A stretch of DNA of 23,401 nucleotides from assembly GCF_001653235.2 (NCBI RefSeq), contig NW_019154068.1, forward strand, positions 1-23,401, in the 5' to 3' direction. The stretch is from Pochonia chlamydosporia 170 (Eukaryota > Ascomycota > Sordariomycetes > Hypocreales > Clavicipitaceae). Shown piece after piece: positions 1 through 8,569 of this stretch. The notes below the pieces were generated by a model. The model saw only the letters and a list, made by a program, of their open reading frames with translations. It searched no databases and was not told the DNA's origin. Positions within the stretch are counted from its first letter, which is position 1; every line of letters begins with the position of its first letter. A program made the position numbers and the translations under genes.

Positions 1-540
1 GCATTGTTGCATGGATACTTTGTAACATATCTCGCCATTTCTTGCGGTTAATGGATCCGTATGGCTTTGTCACTATCGACCTTTGAAACACCAGGCATAT
101 CCTAACCGGAGACTTCCCATTGCGTGCAATTTTATTTACCTGTCGCCCCACCACGAGGCAGCACCGCACCACCCGTCCCTGTCTGCAGCTTGATCCAAAA
201 GGACTTTTGAGCTTCACAAATGACGTGGATCCTTAAACCAAGACGCCTGTGACTCGTCCAATCCCCGACACAGCTGTCAATTTCATTCTCAAAAGACTTT
301 CCCATGTGTCCCGGGGTCAAGGTCTACAGCAAAAAAGCCATTTGGCCCCGCAATTTCCCCGAACCCCGCGCAATATGCCAAAAACCCCTTGTCATATTTC
401 TTGCTTTTACGGAGTACGCGGCACGAGTACACCTTCGGCGCTGCGTACGGATGTCCACTCACACGGCATCCTCCGGTCGTAGGACATCGATGTCGAGCTT
501 GGCCTTGTCGGTAGACGTCCGTCGCTCCAGGCGCCACTGC
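1..540. other. No supported gene (downstream flank of the Hsp70-like gene)
   Basis: No reading frame here shows a recognisable domain. On the minus strand, 459-540 continues open in a shifted frame just past the stop of the Hsp70-like gene and includes the charged stretch TSTDKAKLDIDVLRPEDA, followed by GTGAGT, which resembles a splice donor. This could be a decayed 3' part of that gene, but I cannot join it convincingly. Confidence 0.4.
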
Positions 541-1764
541 TCAACGTGCATTGGATGCTGTGGCGCTCCCGCAAATCGTGACAACATCCACATCATCGAG
601 GTGATGAAACTCCTTGCGAGCCATCCGCAGCGCTTTTTCATAGCAGGACTGGATGATCCGGTCGAAGGTCTCAGCCGATATTCTATGCCGCCCCAGGACA
701 AACGGCTCGCATACTTCACCCATTTCATGGACGTGGTCTCGAGCGGCTTGAAACAAGACCGCAGCGGCATCAGCGTCCCCTGTCGCTTCGTAACAGACCT
801 ATTGCAATGCAAGCCATCCGTCGGCCATGCCACCGCTGCAGCCTTGTGGGTCGCTGACGAGAAGCACGCGGGCGTCGTCGACTTCGGCTCCGGCAACATC
901 CTGCAACTGTGTCAGAAGTGATATTTGTGGGCTGCGCTTGGAAGTCGGGTTGACTCACCACGGTACCAGCGCCCACATCGATGAGAAATACCTAGTGACG
1001 AAATCAGCGTCCAACTCAGTCTTGAGATACGGGACAACGAGGGGATGGGAGGAGGGTTAAGGCGTGTCAGTACGCACCCGTCGACGTCGTTTCGAACAGC
1101 CGTACTTTTGTGCCAAATAGGCCAGAACACTCCCTGGCTCGGTGTCGAAGTAAATCTTGTCTTCCGGGAAGCCGGCGCGCACTGCGATCCTCTCCATCTC
1201 GTCTTGAATCTCTTGACCACGCTTGTTTACGGACCATACCACGGGCACCGTAATGTTCACCCTTGCCCTTGCCATGTTGCGTCGACCGCCTGGGCTTGCA
1301 TCGAGGCACATGGTGATGCACTCTAATGTGTTTTTGAACAGCGCACAAACAATCGCCGTCTTATCGACGCCGTATTTCTCACACAGCGCCATGAACCGCT
1401 GGCCTTGGCCTCCTTCTTGGCACATGTTGGCATCCAATGACTGCTTCACACCTGACGCAATGTTGCTGAAGTCCGAGGCCTTTTGGTGGCCCAGAAGTTC
1501 AAACTCGGCAGGCCCTTTGAACCACACGGCCGTTGGGAATCTGTAGGACGTGACGAGACCGCCGCTCACATCGTGGGTCTCGCCCATTGGAATCTGCTCC
1601 GACGGCTGACCGCCGTCCGTGAAGGCAGCCCTGACAGAGCTGGTCCCGAAGTCGATGCCCACCCAGACATCACGGACAGAGGACCGCGTGCGTGCCGAAC
1701 GTCTCGGCCTCCTGTCATTTGTTGACTGAGACTCTATATTGCCCTCGCTGTGCGTGGGCTCCAT
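541..1764 (-). pseudogene. Hsp70-like ATPase (actin/Hsp70 fold), in-frame TAG, truncated C-terminus
   Basis: The N-terminal nucleotide-binding part of a fungal Hsp70-like protein. Such proteins bind ATP through an actin/Hsp70 fold; their cellular role is mostly unknown. The phosphate-1 motif VGIDFGTSSVRAAF lies near residue 35, the phosphate-2 motif LIDVGAGTVD spans an exon junction, and ICGSATASNA resembles the adenosine-motif region. The first ATG is 1764. I infer exon 1 at 1764-1078, an 86-nt intron at 1077-992, exon 2 at 991-959, a 58-nt intron at 958-901, and exon 3 from 900. Both introns are phase 0. Exon 3 has an in-frame TAG at 801-799 (codon 274), yet the same frame stays Hsp70-like (ETFDRIIQSCYEKALRMARK) to TGA at 541-543. 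The total is about 358 codons, against roughly 550-600 for intact relatives, so the C-terminal part is missing or not recognisable. Pseudogene is the likeliest reading; recoding is possible. Confidence 0.75.
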
Positions 1765-1818
1765 CTTCAAATCACGGGACTACAAGACAGTAAGATGAGG
1801 GAGAGCGAGCCAATGCAT

Positions 1819-1826
1819 CTTATATA
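1819..1826 (-). promoter_or_regulatory. Possible TATA box of the Hsp70-like gene
   Basis: On the minus strand this reads TATATAAG, about 55 bp upstream of the ATG at 1764, a normal distance for a fungal core promoter. Only the sequence match and position support it. Confidence 0.35.
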
Positions 1827-2099
1827 GACAGTGTAATCTACGTCGCTTGATATCACGCAATGAGATTCACGTAAGTGAGCCTCAGATGACAGCAGAGGCG
1901 GGGGGCGGTGCGTTCAGGCTCATCTTGCCGTTGCGAGGCATGTTTGTCTGCAAAAAAGCGTTGATGTCATTGTTCTGGCGACCCGCGCAATGACGAGAGA
2001 TTGTGGAGTAGAAGTTTGACATAACCCGATCTGCGACCGGAATCACTGACAAGTTCTTGTGTTATGAACTGCGCGCAAAATAGAAAGGCTATCTTGATC

Positions 2100-2670
2100 T
2101 TTATTGACTGCACATCGCCCTCGTGACGGGAGTCACCTCGTTTCTTACTTTCATCCCTCCATTTCTAGCCGACTACAGGTTGCTCGTCTTACCCAACATT
2201 CGTTTGGGGCAACCGGAACCAACAACATAAGTGGGCGGAGGTGATAAGGGCCGGGCCAAAATGTAGCGACTGAGAAATTGACGATATGTACACCTGCCGA
2301 GCCCAAACTTTGCAGCGTCCTGATCCGTAGACCTAGCATGTTGGGAATTTTTTCTTCTCCTACAAACTGCATAGGGTAGACAGTGTCAAGGCGACAGTTT
2401 GGCATCCAAGACATCGATGGGGACGCCAACGCGGGGTCTGGCCGTGGTTGCTCACATCGTACTGGAGCGCCCGCGAACAGGGTCTCGAGTGGTTAGTCAA
2501 GACGGCGAGTGTGTGCACGAGCCATCAATAACAGATTTTGAGTGTCAAATTGAGTCTTTTAAACCGGAATAAAACAATTGCATGAGAAGTTGCAAATAAA
2601 ACTAAAAATAGTTGATGCGCCGGTTTATTACGCTGTTGGCTATCTGCTGGTATAATTTTTCGTGGTGGGC
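2100..2670. repeat. Divergent dispersed repeat, copy A
   Basis: This stretch is recognisably related to 11330-11925 in the same orientation. The best-conserved part is about 2480-2660 against 11745-11920, sharing blocks such as GGTTTATTA, GTTGGCTATCT and CTGGTATAATTTTT. Earlier shared blocks include CATAGGGTAG and GGACGCCA. No transposase frame is visible, so this is probably an old non-autonomous or decayed element. Several differences are G/A transitions, including TG in one copy against TA in the other. Confidence 0.6.
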
Positions 2671-2939
2671 CGTGACATTTTCATACAGTCGCTCGCTGGC
2701 CTGGTGACCTGATATGACACAGTCGGCTTCAGTTAAAGGAGCGTCAAGCAGCTCCGGATGGCATAACTGGCAACGGGGGAGTCATCATGTTGATCCTCAG
2801 ATTGTCGACGCAAGGCACCTGGATGCAAGGCGCCTGGTCGCGAAGCGTTTATGCAGGCACCGCGAATGCACGTGTTGAGCGCTGATCATGGACGCTGTTT
2901 GACGTCAGCGGTTTCGTGAACGGACTGCATGGGCGGGCG

Positions 2940-3060
2940 TTAAGGTTATGTCATGGCTGGCCCAAAATAGACTGCTCGATATTACTGTAATCGAACACAC
3001 AATGCAGTCATGACGGGTAAATCACCGCGTTTCTTCCTTTCAGCCTTCCGCTGTAAATAC
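2940..3060. repeat. Partial related copy of the start of repeat A
   Basis: The sequence around 3010-3050 (TGACGGG, then TCACC, CGTTTCTT, CTTTCA) parallels 2123-2160 with substitutions and small indels. It suggests a second decayed copy of the repeat's left part about 0.9 kb away. The rest of 1830-3125 holds no gene I can support. Confidence 0.35.
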
Positions 3061-3125
3061 CACCGGTCTGCGCTTTGATCGAATTCGTGAGCACCTCTGA
3101 GACCTTTGGACAACATGCTTGCTCA

Positions 3126-3641
3126 TTATATTTCCCCGGAGTCCAGAATTGGCCCAGATCTCAGAATCAAAAGTTGCAAAACCTCGTCCCTAACTTGCCC
3201 AGACGACATTCCTCTAAAACGGCCAAGGTATTCAATCTTTGCGTGTGCTATCGGCCGAGATGAGGGAGATTCGTAGCCCATCCGGCGACAGAAGCGACCT
3301 GCGGCGGAAAAGATTCCGAACACGGCAGGTCTCTTTCCTTTACCGTCCTTCGGTGCCCAACCTAATCGAACACACTTGTTTTTAATTTCGTGGGGGACCG
3401 TCAGGCCGCCTGGAACCACCAATCTCGATTTGGGTTCGAGTCGCCGGCCACGGCTGTGTGTGCTGTTCAAAATGGGTGGTGTTTCGCTAGTTTGAGGACA
3501 GGATTTATGCCAGGCTCGACCGACAGAGCCATGGTGGATCATCGAGGCAGTTGAGCTAGTAGAAGTAGTAGTTGCCGGACCGGTAGATCCACCCGCTGGT
3601 GGGTTTGTGCAAATATAGAGAACATCATCGCTTCTGTGCAT
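3126..3641 (-). CDS. Unrecognised hypothetical ORF, 171 aa
   Basis: An ATG-started frame of 171 residues with no family I recognise. It has a Ser/Thr-rich stretch near residues 20-35 and a basic middle (SRGRRLEPKSR and KDGKGKR), with no signal peptide or membrane segment. Third-position base use is unremarkable and it sits beside decayed repeats, so it may be a chance ORF or part of a degraded gene. Confidence 0.2.
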   Translation of the reverse strand: MHRSDDVLYICTNPPAGGSTGPATTTSTSSTASMIHHGSVGRAWHKSCPQTSETPPILNSTHSRGRRLEPKSRLVVPGGLTVPHEIKNKCVRLGWAPKDGKGKRPAVFGIFSAAGRFCRRMGYESPSSRPIAHAKIEYLGRFRGMSSGQVRDEVLQLLILRSGPILDSGEI

Positions 3642-3644
3642 GTT

Positions 3645-4195
3645 GTGTTACTGTCCGTGTCGTTTGGTTGAATGGGGGGACATTGGGCAACTCGGCAAGT
3701 GTCGCGGCGGAGTACGGAAACAACTATTACCCGTGCACCTTCATCATTTGGGCTCGGCCGTCAACTCTTAGATAACAAAATATGAAAGGTTGGCCAACCA
3801 CTTGAGAAAAGTAAGGTGATAGGGTAGTTGCCTAGTTATACCAATGAAGATAAAGAACTCTCTCGCCACCGTATTTCTGACAGGTCACGAAGCCACCTCT
3901 CACGCAGGAGCAGCAATGATTCTGAGAATGAATCATTACTCTGTCGCGTTCTAAAAGCAGGGTGTTTCATCTTACGGGAGTGTCTGGCTTTTTGTTTTCA
4001 GTTGATCTGTGGTCAGCCAAGGTACATTAGCCGTTGCTTCCAAGCTTACTGCTACCTGTACCCTCACAATCGGAAAGCCCACCTCATTCATTACGGTATT
4101 GTGCGTGCGCTCCCAGACAGGCCGGAGCACACGCTAATTCAGCGGAGTGATTTGGGTCTCAGATCAAGAATGCAGCCCTGGGCCATCATCCCAAA
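3645..4195. other. Intergenic stretch, nothing identified
   Basis: Between the 3126-3641 ORF and the end of the RNase H gene I see no domain-bearing frame and no RNA gene. A plus-strand frame at 3828-4226 starts with TTG and shows no family resemblance. Confidence 0.4.
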
Positions 4196-5374
4196 CTATG
4201 TGAGGACACCCAAAACATCACGGTAATCATCCGGATCTTCCACCTTCCTTGCAGCTTGCTTCGCCGCGCTGTCCGCCATCCCGTTCAGCGTTCGGGGAAT
4301 TCTCCAGAATTGAATCTTCAAGCCCTCATCATCCTACCGCTCAACCTCCCCAAGCAGTACCTCCCACATATCCTTGTTCTTGACATCAGCGCCCGTGCTC
4401 GTTTTCCATCCATTCCGCACCCAGCCGCGAATCCACGACGTGGCCCCTTCTGCCACATATTCGGAGTCCGTAGCGAAAACTAACGTCGAGAACCCCCCGC
4501 CTCGCCAGTGCCGGAATCGGAGAGCAGCAAGCACAGCTCGTAGCTCAGCCCGGTTGCTGGTCTGGGCGAATGCGTCTCCGAAGGGTCCTTTCTTCTCAAG
4601 GCGGGCAGACACAATCCCAGACGGCTGGTTAGTATCGGGCTTGAAGACGAATGCCCATCCAGCCTTTGGGTTGGGCTGTCCATTGTTGAGACAGGCACCA
4701 TCGGCATAGATCAGTAATTGTTCCGAATCGTCGCGGCGGATGAATCGAGCAACGGGCGGGATAGCTTGATGGCCAATTCCGGCTGGGAACAATACTCCGG
4801 GGGCGGAAGTCGCTGACGGCGGATTGAACTTGGTGGGAAAGACACGTCCTGTGCCTCGTCTGATGGTGCGGCCGCAAGGTTCCGATGATGCGGCTGTATC
4901 GATGATGTGGAAGCCAGTTTTGGTTCCATTGTTTCCATGGTATGCTGGACCGTCTGCAAGCCTTCTGGGGGAACCCCATCGCGCATCAATGTCGGCCTGC
5001 ATTTCATCGCTCAATTGCTCATAAAGTTCGTTCGTCTCGCGCTCCAGCCGTTCCTCTGGGTCTTCCAACAGCTCCTCCATGAAACTAAAGTCGACGCAAC
5101 AGTATGGGCAAAATGTCAAGCCGTGGGGGCGACAGACCAGGCGGCCATCGGGTAGCTCAACGGGTCCAATGCTGTCATCACTATCAGAGTCATCAACAAC
5201 GTATCCACTGCCGTCATCACTCTCAGAGTCATCAACAACGTGTCCAATGCCGTCATCAGCATCAGAGTCGTCAATGACGTGGAGATGTGAAAGCATAGTG
5301 GAGTTGTACTGAGCTGTTGTCCGAGGCGAGTTGACGGGAGAGGCACTGGAATATTCGAAGGAGCCAGGGGACAT
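4196..5374 (-). pseudogene. RNase H family protein with in-frame TAG before the last catalytic Asp
   Basis: RNase H enzymes cut the RNA strand of RNA:DNA hybrids with metal-binding acidic residues. The first ATG is 5374. The protein has three acidic 13-residue repeats (about residues 33-71), a possible zinc site CRPHGLTFCPYCC, then the RNase H fold: YADGACLNNG (Asp about 225), TSNRAELRAVLAAL (Glu about 277) and FATDSEYVAEG (Asp about 303). A TAG at 4336-4334 (codon 347) interrupts the frame. The same frame then continues for 45 residues with a typical RNase H ending, FWRIPRTLNGMADSAAKQAA, whose Asp (about 368) should be the fourth catalytic residue, and stops at TAG 4198-4196. If TAG terminates, the enzyme lacks that Asp. 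A splice around the TAG is unlikely: the only local GT..AG is 13 nt. Either a nonsense-mutated copy or a recoded gene. Confidence 0.8.
5162..5278 (-). repeat. Three 39-bp tandem repeats encoding acidic 13-aa units
   Basis: Within the RNase H gene, the units VIDDSDADDGIGH, VVDDSESDDGSGY and VVDDSDSDDSIGP follow one another in frame. The DNA period is 39 bp. Ser-Asp runs like these are possible CK2-type phosphorylation sites, but that is only an inference. Confidence 0.85.
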
Positions 5375-5763
5375 GAATTTACGCACCCATGTGCTGGAAG
5401 CGTCCACCCGAATCGCTGATGGTAGACACCGACATGCATCTGTTTGCAACCGAGATTACACAGCTGCAGTGGGCATGTGACGGAGTTCTTATCCTCCTAT
5501 CCTCATCATTGAATTAGGACTATCCAGAGCGTTTCGGTCAACTACCATTGCGATGCCAAATGTGACGAGCAACCTGATCAAGGTTCATATGACGCGCTGA
5601 AGAAAAAGGAGGGGCGAATGAAGGCGCGTCTTGAACGGCACGCTGATTCGCGGCGACCCGCTGGCGCCATGACCAGATTTGACTTTTGGCGGCCGTACAG
5701 CTGGTCAATTTCACCCACCTATTAATAGTTGCCTGGTCGAACTCGCCATTTTGTAAAATAGGT
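5375..5763. other. Upstream region of the RNase H gene up to the transposon
   Basis: The RNase H frame stays open upstream of its first ATG to about 5449, so a further 5' exon or a non-ATG start cannot be excluded. Beyond that no gene or clear promoter element is visible before the TA target site at 5764-5765. Confidence 0.35.
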
Positions 5764-5765
5764 TA

Positions 5766-5808
5766 ACGTGATCCACAAGCGAGTGCCACACACAAGTGAG
5801 TGCCACAC
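5766..5808. repeat. Left terminal inverted repeat of pogo/Fot copy 1
   Basis: It begins ACGTGATC and then holds two 17-bp units, CACAAGCGAGTGCCACA and CACAAGTGAGTGCCACA, which differ at one base, plus a final C. It is the exact reverse complement of 7585-7627. The repeated unit is a natural candidate for the transposase binding site. Confidence 0.93.
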
Positions 5809-5866
5809 TTGGTCGCACCTTCGTTATATAAATATATAATAAAACAACCATAACAAAAGAAATCAA

Positions 5867-7528
5867 TTAATCTTCACTGCTATCCTCTTTATTAGATGTC
5901 TCTAAATCAATCTGACAAGTTCGCGCATTATGACCAGTGTTGCCGCACACACCACATCGTCGAGCCTTAATCTCAACCCTCAGCTTCCGACCTCTTGTTT
6001 TGCGATCTTCTTGTTGTATCTGCTCTTCTACATCATTCTGGTCTTGAAGAGCTTGTCCCTCAGCAATAGTTATACTGCCGCCTTGACGTAAACGTGTTTT
6101 TTTGGCTCTACGCCGCTTACTTAGTAGTGCATTTGCTGCTCGAAGTTGTTCAACCTCAGCCTTTAGGAGAGCCATCTTATGCATTATTCCGCATGTGCCC
6201 TTCGCAAATTGATCCATAGCATCTAAAATTGACGTCGGCGAGCTTCCTTGATGTCTGCTTATTCGTCTTTTAATATAATCAGTCTGTGAAGTCGCCTCTG
6301 TTGGATTCTTTGGGGTCTTTGGAACCCACGCGTTTGGTAGCTCTAGGGCCTCTTCTACTGGCGTTGGAGTCCGAAGCCTCACATCTAGGCGTAATAAGAC
6401 GCTTTTTGGATCAAATGGAATAAGTCCTGCGCCTCTAAAAGCTCCCTGAATATTTTCTCTTGTCATTGCGGCTTTAAATGCGATTAAAAACGCAGGGAAG
6501 AAGTCGGCCTTTGTGATGTGGGTTATATGCGCCCTCATAAGTCCTTCAATTTCTTTGCCATATGCCTTCTTAAGAGGCCCAAAACAGCCAACATCTAGTG
6601 GCTGAAGAATTTGAGATGAATGGGACGGCATACAAAGCGTGATAATCTTGTGGTCTTTGCAGAATAACTCAAATTCAGTTGAGTGGTGACTTTCGTGCCC
6701 ATCTAGGATAAGAAGACGATATGCGCCACGAGTTTGAGGCTGAGTATGTTTTTCGAAGTGCTGGATCCAATCTACGGCTTTCTCATTTGTGGTCCAGCCG
6801 TTATGAGTTGTTGAGATAACCCAATCCTTTGGTAACGCGCTGTCTTCGTACCAGTTAGCGAGGTGATATTGCCCCGCAACAATGATAAATGGCGGGATAG
6901 CCTCCCCTCGAGAATTAATAGATTGAATTACTGAAACCCATTCTCTATCACCTGGCTGAGCTAGATTTGGCCTGCCACGTCTGTCTGAGCTTGTAACTAC
7001 CATTGTGGTTGAGATTACGCCCATCATAAAGCCAGTCTCGTCAAAGTTGTGGAAATCATCCTCATGTATGCCGTATTTCGCGACTGTATTACGCACAAGC
7101 TCAAACCAAGGCTCAATTATCGTTGGATCTTCGCATAAGGCCCTCTGGTAGTCATATTTACGCGTAAAACGTGTGGTAAGCTCTTTGTGGCGCTTGACGA
7201 AGTTTGAAGCCCAGTTGATTCCGACAGGAGGCGTGTTGCGATCTATAAGCAGGCGATTCGCCATATCCTCCACACCACTTAGCCGAGGAGGAAATGACCG
7301 CGTATCTAGGTCAAGAATATATTGAATAATCTCTGATTCCTCTAGATTTGTTAGTTTTCGAGAATAAGGCACAGTATCGCATCGAGAAGGTTGACCGCGT
7401 TTCCGACGCGCTAGAGTACTATAGTCAACTGAGTAGACCTTCGCAACCCTTCGTATGCTTAATGTAGGGTCATTCTGAATAGCCTGAAGGGCAAGAATAA
7501 TCTGATTATTATCACTTTTAATAGGCAT
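5867..7528 (-). CDS. pogo/Fot-type transposase, 553 aa, intact
   Basis: Cut-and-paste transposase acting at the element's TIRs. I chose the ATG at 7528 because the frame upstream runs into the right TIR and the next ATG is the conserved-looking MPIKSDNNQ. Order of parts: an N-terminal psq-type helix-turn-helix (about residues 1-50), a CENP-B-type HTH (about 60-125, with RSFPPRLSGVEDMANRLL), then the DDE domain with catalytic Asp at about 163 (FHNFDETGF), 276 (LLILDGHESH) and 312 (LQPLDVGCFG). The last two are spaced DD35D, as in Fot1/pogo. The tail has a Leu/basic stretch (LKAEVEQLRAANALLSKRRR) that may form a coiled coil, then a CCHC zinc knuckle CGVCGNTGHNARTC (about 525-538) and an acidic end. 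No stops or frameshifts are seen, so it may be active. Confidence 0.95.
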   Translation of the reverse strand: MPIKSDNNQIILALQAIQNDPTLSIRRVAKVYSVDYSTLARRKRGQPSRCDTVPYSRKLTNLEESEIIQYILDLDTRSFPPRLSGVEDMANRLLIDRNTPPVGINWASNFVKRHKELTTRFTRKYDYQRALCEDPTIIEPWFELVRNTVAKYGIHEDDFHNFDETGFMMGVISTTMVVTSSDRRGRPNLAQPGDREWVSVIQSINSRGEAIPPFIIVAGQYHLANWYEDSALPKDWVISTTHNGWTTNEKAVDWIQHFEKHTQPQTRGAYRLLILDGHESHHSTEFELFCKDHKIITLCMPSHSSQILQPLDVGCFGPLKKAYGKEIEGLMRAHITHITKADFFPAFLIAFKAAMTRENIQGAFRGAGLIPFDPKSVLLRLDVRLRTPTPVEEALELPNAWVPKTPKNPTEATSQTDYIKRRISRHQGSSPTSILDAMDQFAKGTCGIMHKMALLKAEVEQLRAANALLSKRRRAKKTRLRQGGSITIAEGQALQDQNDVEEQIQQEDRKTRGRKLRVEIKARRCGVCGNTGHNARTCQIDLETSNKEDSSED

Positions 7529-7584
7529 TTCTAGAAATAAAAAAAATTGGAGATAAAGTTGGAAGGTTACAGAGGCCATGTGGG

Positions 7585-7627
7585 GTGTGGCACTCACTTG
7601 TGTGTGGCACTCGCTTGTGGATCACGT
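7585..7627. repeat. Right terminal inverted repeat of pogo/Fot copy 1
   Basis: Exact inverted match of 5766-5808: two 17-bp units (TGTGGCACTCACTTGTG and TGTGGCACTCGCTTGTG) followed by GATCACGT and the TA target duplication. Confidence 0.93.
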
Positions 7628-7629
7628 TA

Positions 7630-8034
7630 AGTCTACTTCTTACTGCCTCCAGCCTACTTTCATTTCCTCGTACTCGTCGCTGCACATTCTCGAGTCTGCC
7701 ACTGAGGCCACAAGTTCGACAACATGGTGGAATCACGAAAGGCATGTTGTCACATTATCACGTATCCAGTGGACGGTTACAACTAAACAGCAAGCAGCGT
7801 GCATCGTCACCAGTCGACGACCGCCGGGACAACCCGACGAAAAGGTCCCGCACAACTGTCAAACCCAAGAAAGCCGTCAAGAATCTTGGCACATGTTCCA
7901 TGGACAAGAAGCAGATTGGGGACAGCGTCAAAGCAGCACTGGCTTTGAGTAAGTACGCGCTCAATCGAACAGTCATAACTGCAAGTCACCAACTTCCTTT
8001 CCATCAGACCCAAGCTAAGACCGGATAGCTCCAA
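7630..8034 (+). other. Possible 5' part of the small gene at 8035, frame not resolved
   Basis: A plus-strand frame from about 7750 to 7948 encodes a basic, partly coding-looking stretch (NPTKRSRTTVKPKKAVKN, then MDKKQIGDSVKAALALS). It ends at a good donor, GTAAGT (7949). A branch-like GCTAAG and a TAG acceptor (8026-8028) follow. Splicing 7949-8028 does not keep frame with the ORF at 8035, so either this is a broken two-exon gene, or the two parts are separate, or my intron choice is wrong. A minus-strand ORF covering 7807-8367 is probably its shadow. Confidence 0.3.
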
Positions 8035-8286
8035 ATGGACACGGCCTTCTTCCGCGCATTCTTCATCGATAACAAGGCCCTCGCCAACCCTCTGCAGATC
8101 ACGCCCGCAGAGTTCGACGACGCCACCCCCGTCGTCGTCGTGGACGTCGGTCACCACCAAGCCGGCGAGCTGCTTGGTGTCAGCAAGGTCAAGGGAGGAA
8201 ATAGGTTCGCCAGGACGTACTTGGCGGCCATGTGTGTTGTGTTCTACCCAGACAAGGGGATCGCCAAGCTCTGGCTGTCTGTGTAG
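8035..8286 (+). CDS. Small hypothetical protein or 3' exon, 83 aa
   Basis: I do not recognise the family. The frame MDTAFFRAFFIDNKALANPL... ends in DKGIAKLWLSV. Its third codon positions are dominated by C and G (runs such as TTC TTC CGC, GCC CTC GCC AAC and GTC GTC GTC GTG), which argues for true coding on this strand. No signal peptide or membrane segment is obvious. It lies between the pogo/Fot element and the convergent PIF1-like helicase. It may be the last exon of a gene starting near 7.7 kb, but the junction is out of frame, so gene decay is possible. Confidence 0.4.
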   Translation: MDTAFFRAFFIDNKALANPLQITPAEFDDATPVVVVDVGHHQAGELLGVSKVKGGNRFARTYLAAMCVVFYPDKGIAKLWLSV

Positions 8287-8289
8287 CCT

Positions 8290-8569
8290 CTGGACGTTCA
8301 CGAGTACGTGCGGTCGCCCCGTGGCGGCTGCAAAGCGTGATATGCTCCGACCTGAGCATTTTGGCAATCATCTGAGCGCGCACAGTGCGATTATATTAAT
8401 AATAGTATCATATTCAACGAATCAAACAGCATCGACAGTCCTGGAGCCTTGGTCCTCTTTTGCAGCCGACAGCGAGCAACATTGATCAAAAGACCTGAAG
8501 CGCAATTGGGCAGTTTGCTGTCTCGCCTTGGAGGGTCAGCTGCGACCTGAGAACGTGCGTCGGGACCGT
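8290..8569. other. Intergenic between convergent genes
   Basis: This is the 3' region between the small plus-strand ORF and the end of the minus-strand helicase. I see no gene or clear signal in it. Confidence 0.4.

Larger units (their letters stand above)
5766..7627 (-). mobile_element. Complete pogo/Fot-type DNA transposon (copy 1), 1862 bp
   Basis: The element is bounded by perfect 43-bp inverted repeats and a TA dinucleotide on each side (5764-5765 and 7628-7629), the target duplication expected for the Tc1/mariner superfamily. It encodes one intact transposase on the minus strand. Complete ends plus an unbroken frame suggest recent arrival and possible autonomy. A related, broken copy lies at 15070-16954. 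Confidence 0.93.

Noticed and set aside
304..921. 205-aa plus-strand ORF
   Set aside because: It is the antisense shadow of the Hsp70-like gene. The minus strand has recognisable motifs and consistent introns there.
3426..3445. GGTTCGAGTC resembling a tRNA B box
   Set aside because: No A box, no paired T stem and no acceptor stem can be drawn around it.
3828..4226. 132-aa plus-strand ORF
   Set aside because: It has a non-ATG start, no family resemblance, and its end overlaps the RNase H C-terminal codons on the other strand.
4322..4336. Micro-intron that would remove the RNase H TAG
   Set aside because: The only local GT..AG is 13 nt long, far below any plausible spliceosomal intron.
7807..8367. 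186-aa minus-strand ORF
   Set aside because: It overlaps the 8035-8286 plus-strand frame, whose third-position GC bias fits true coding better.
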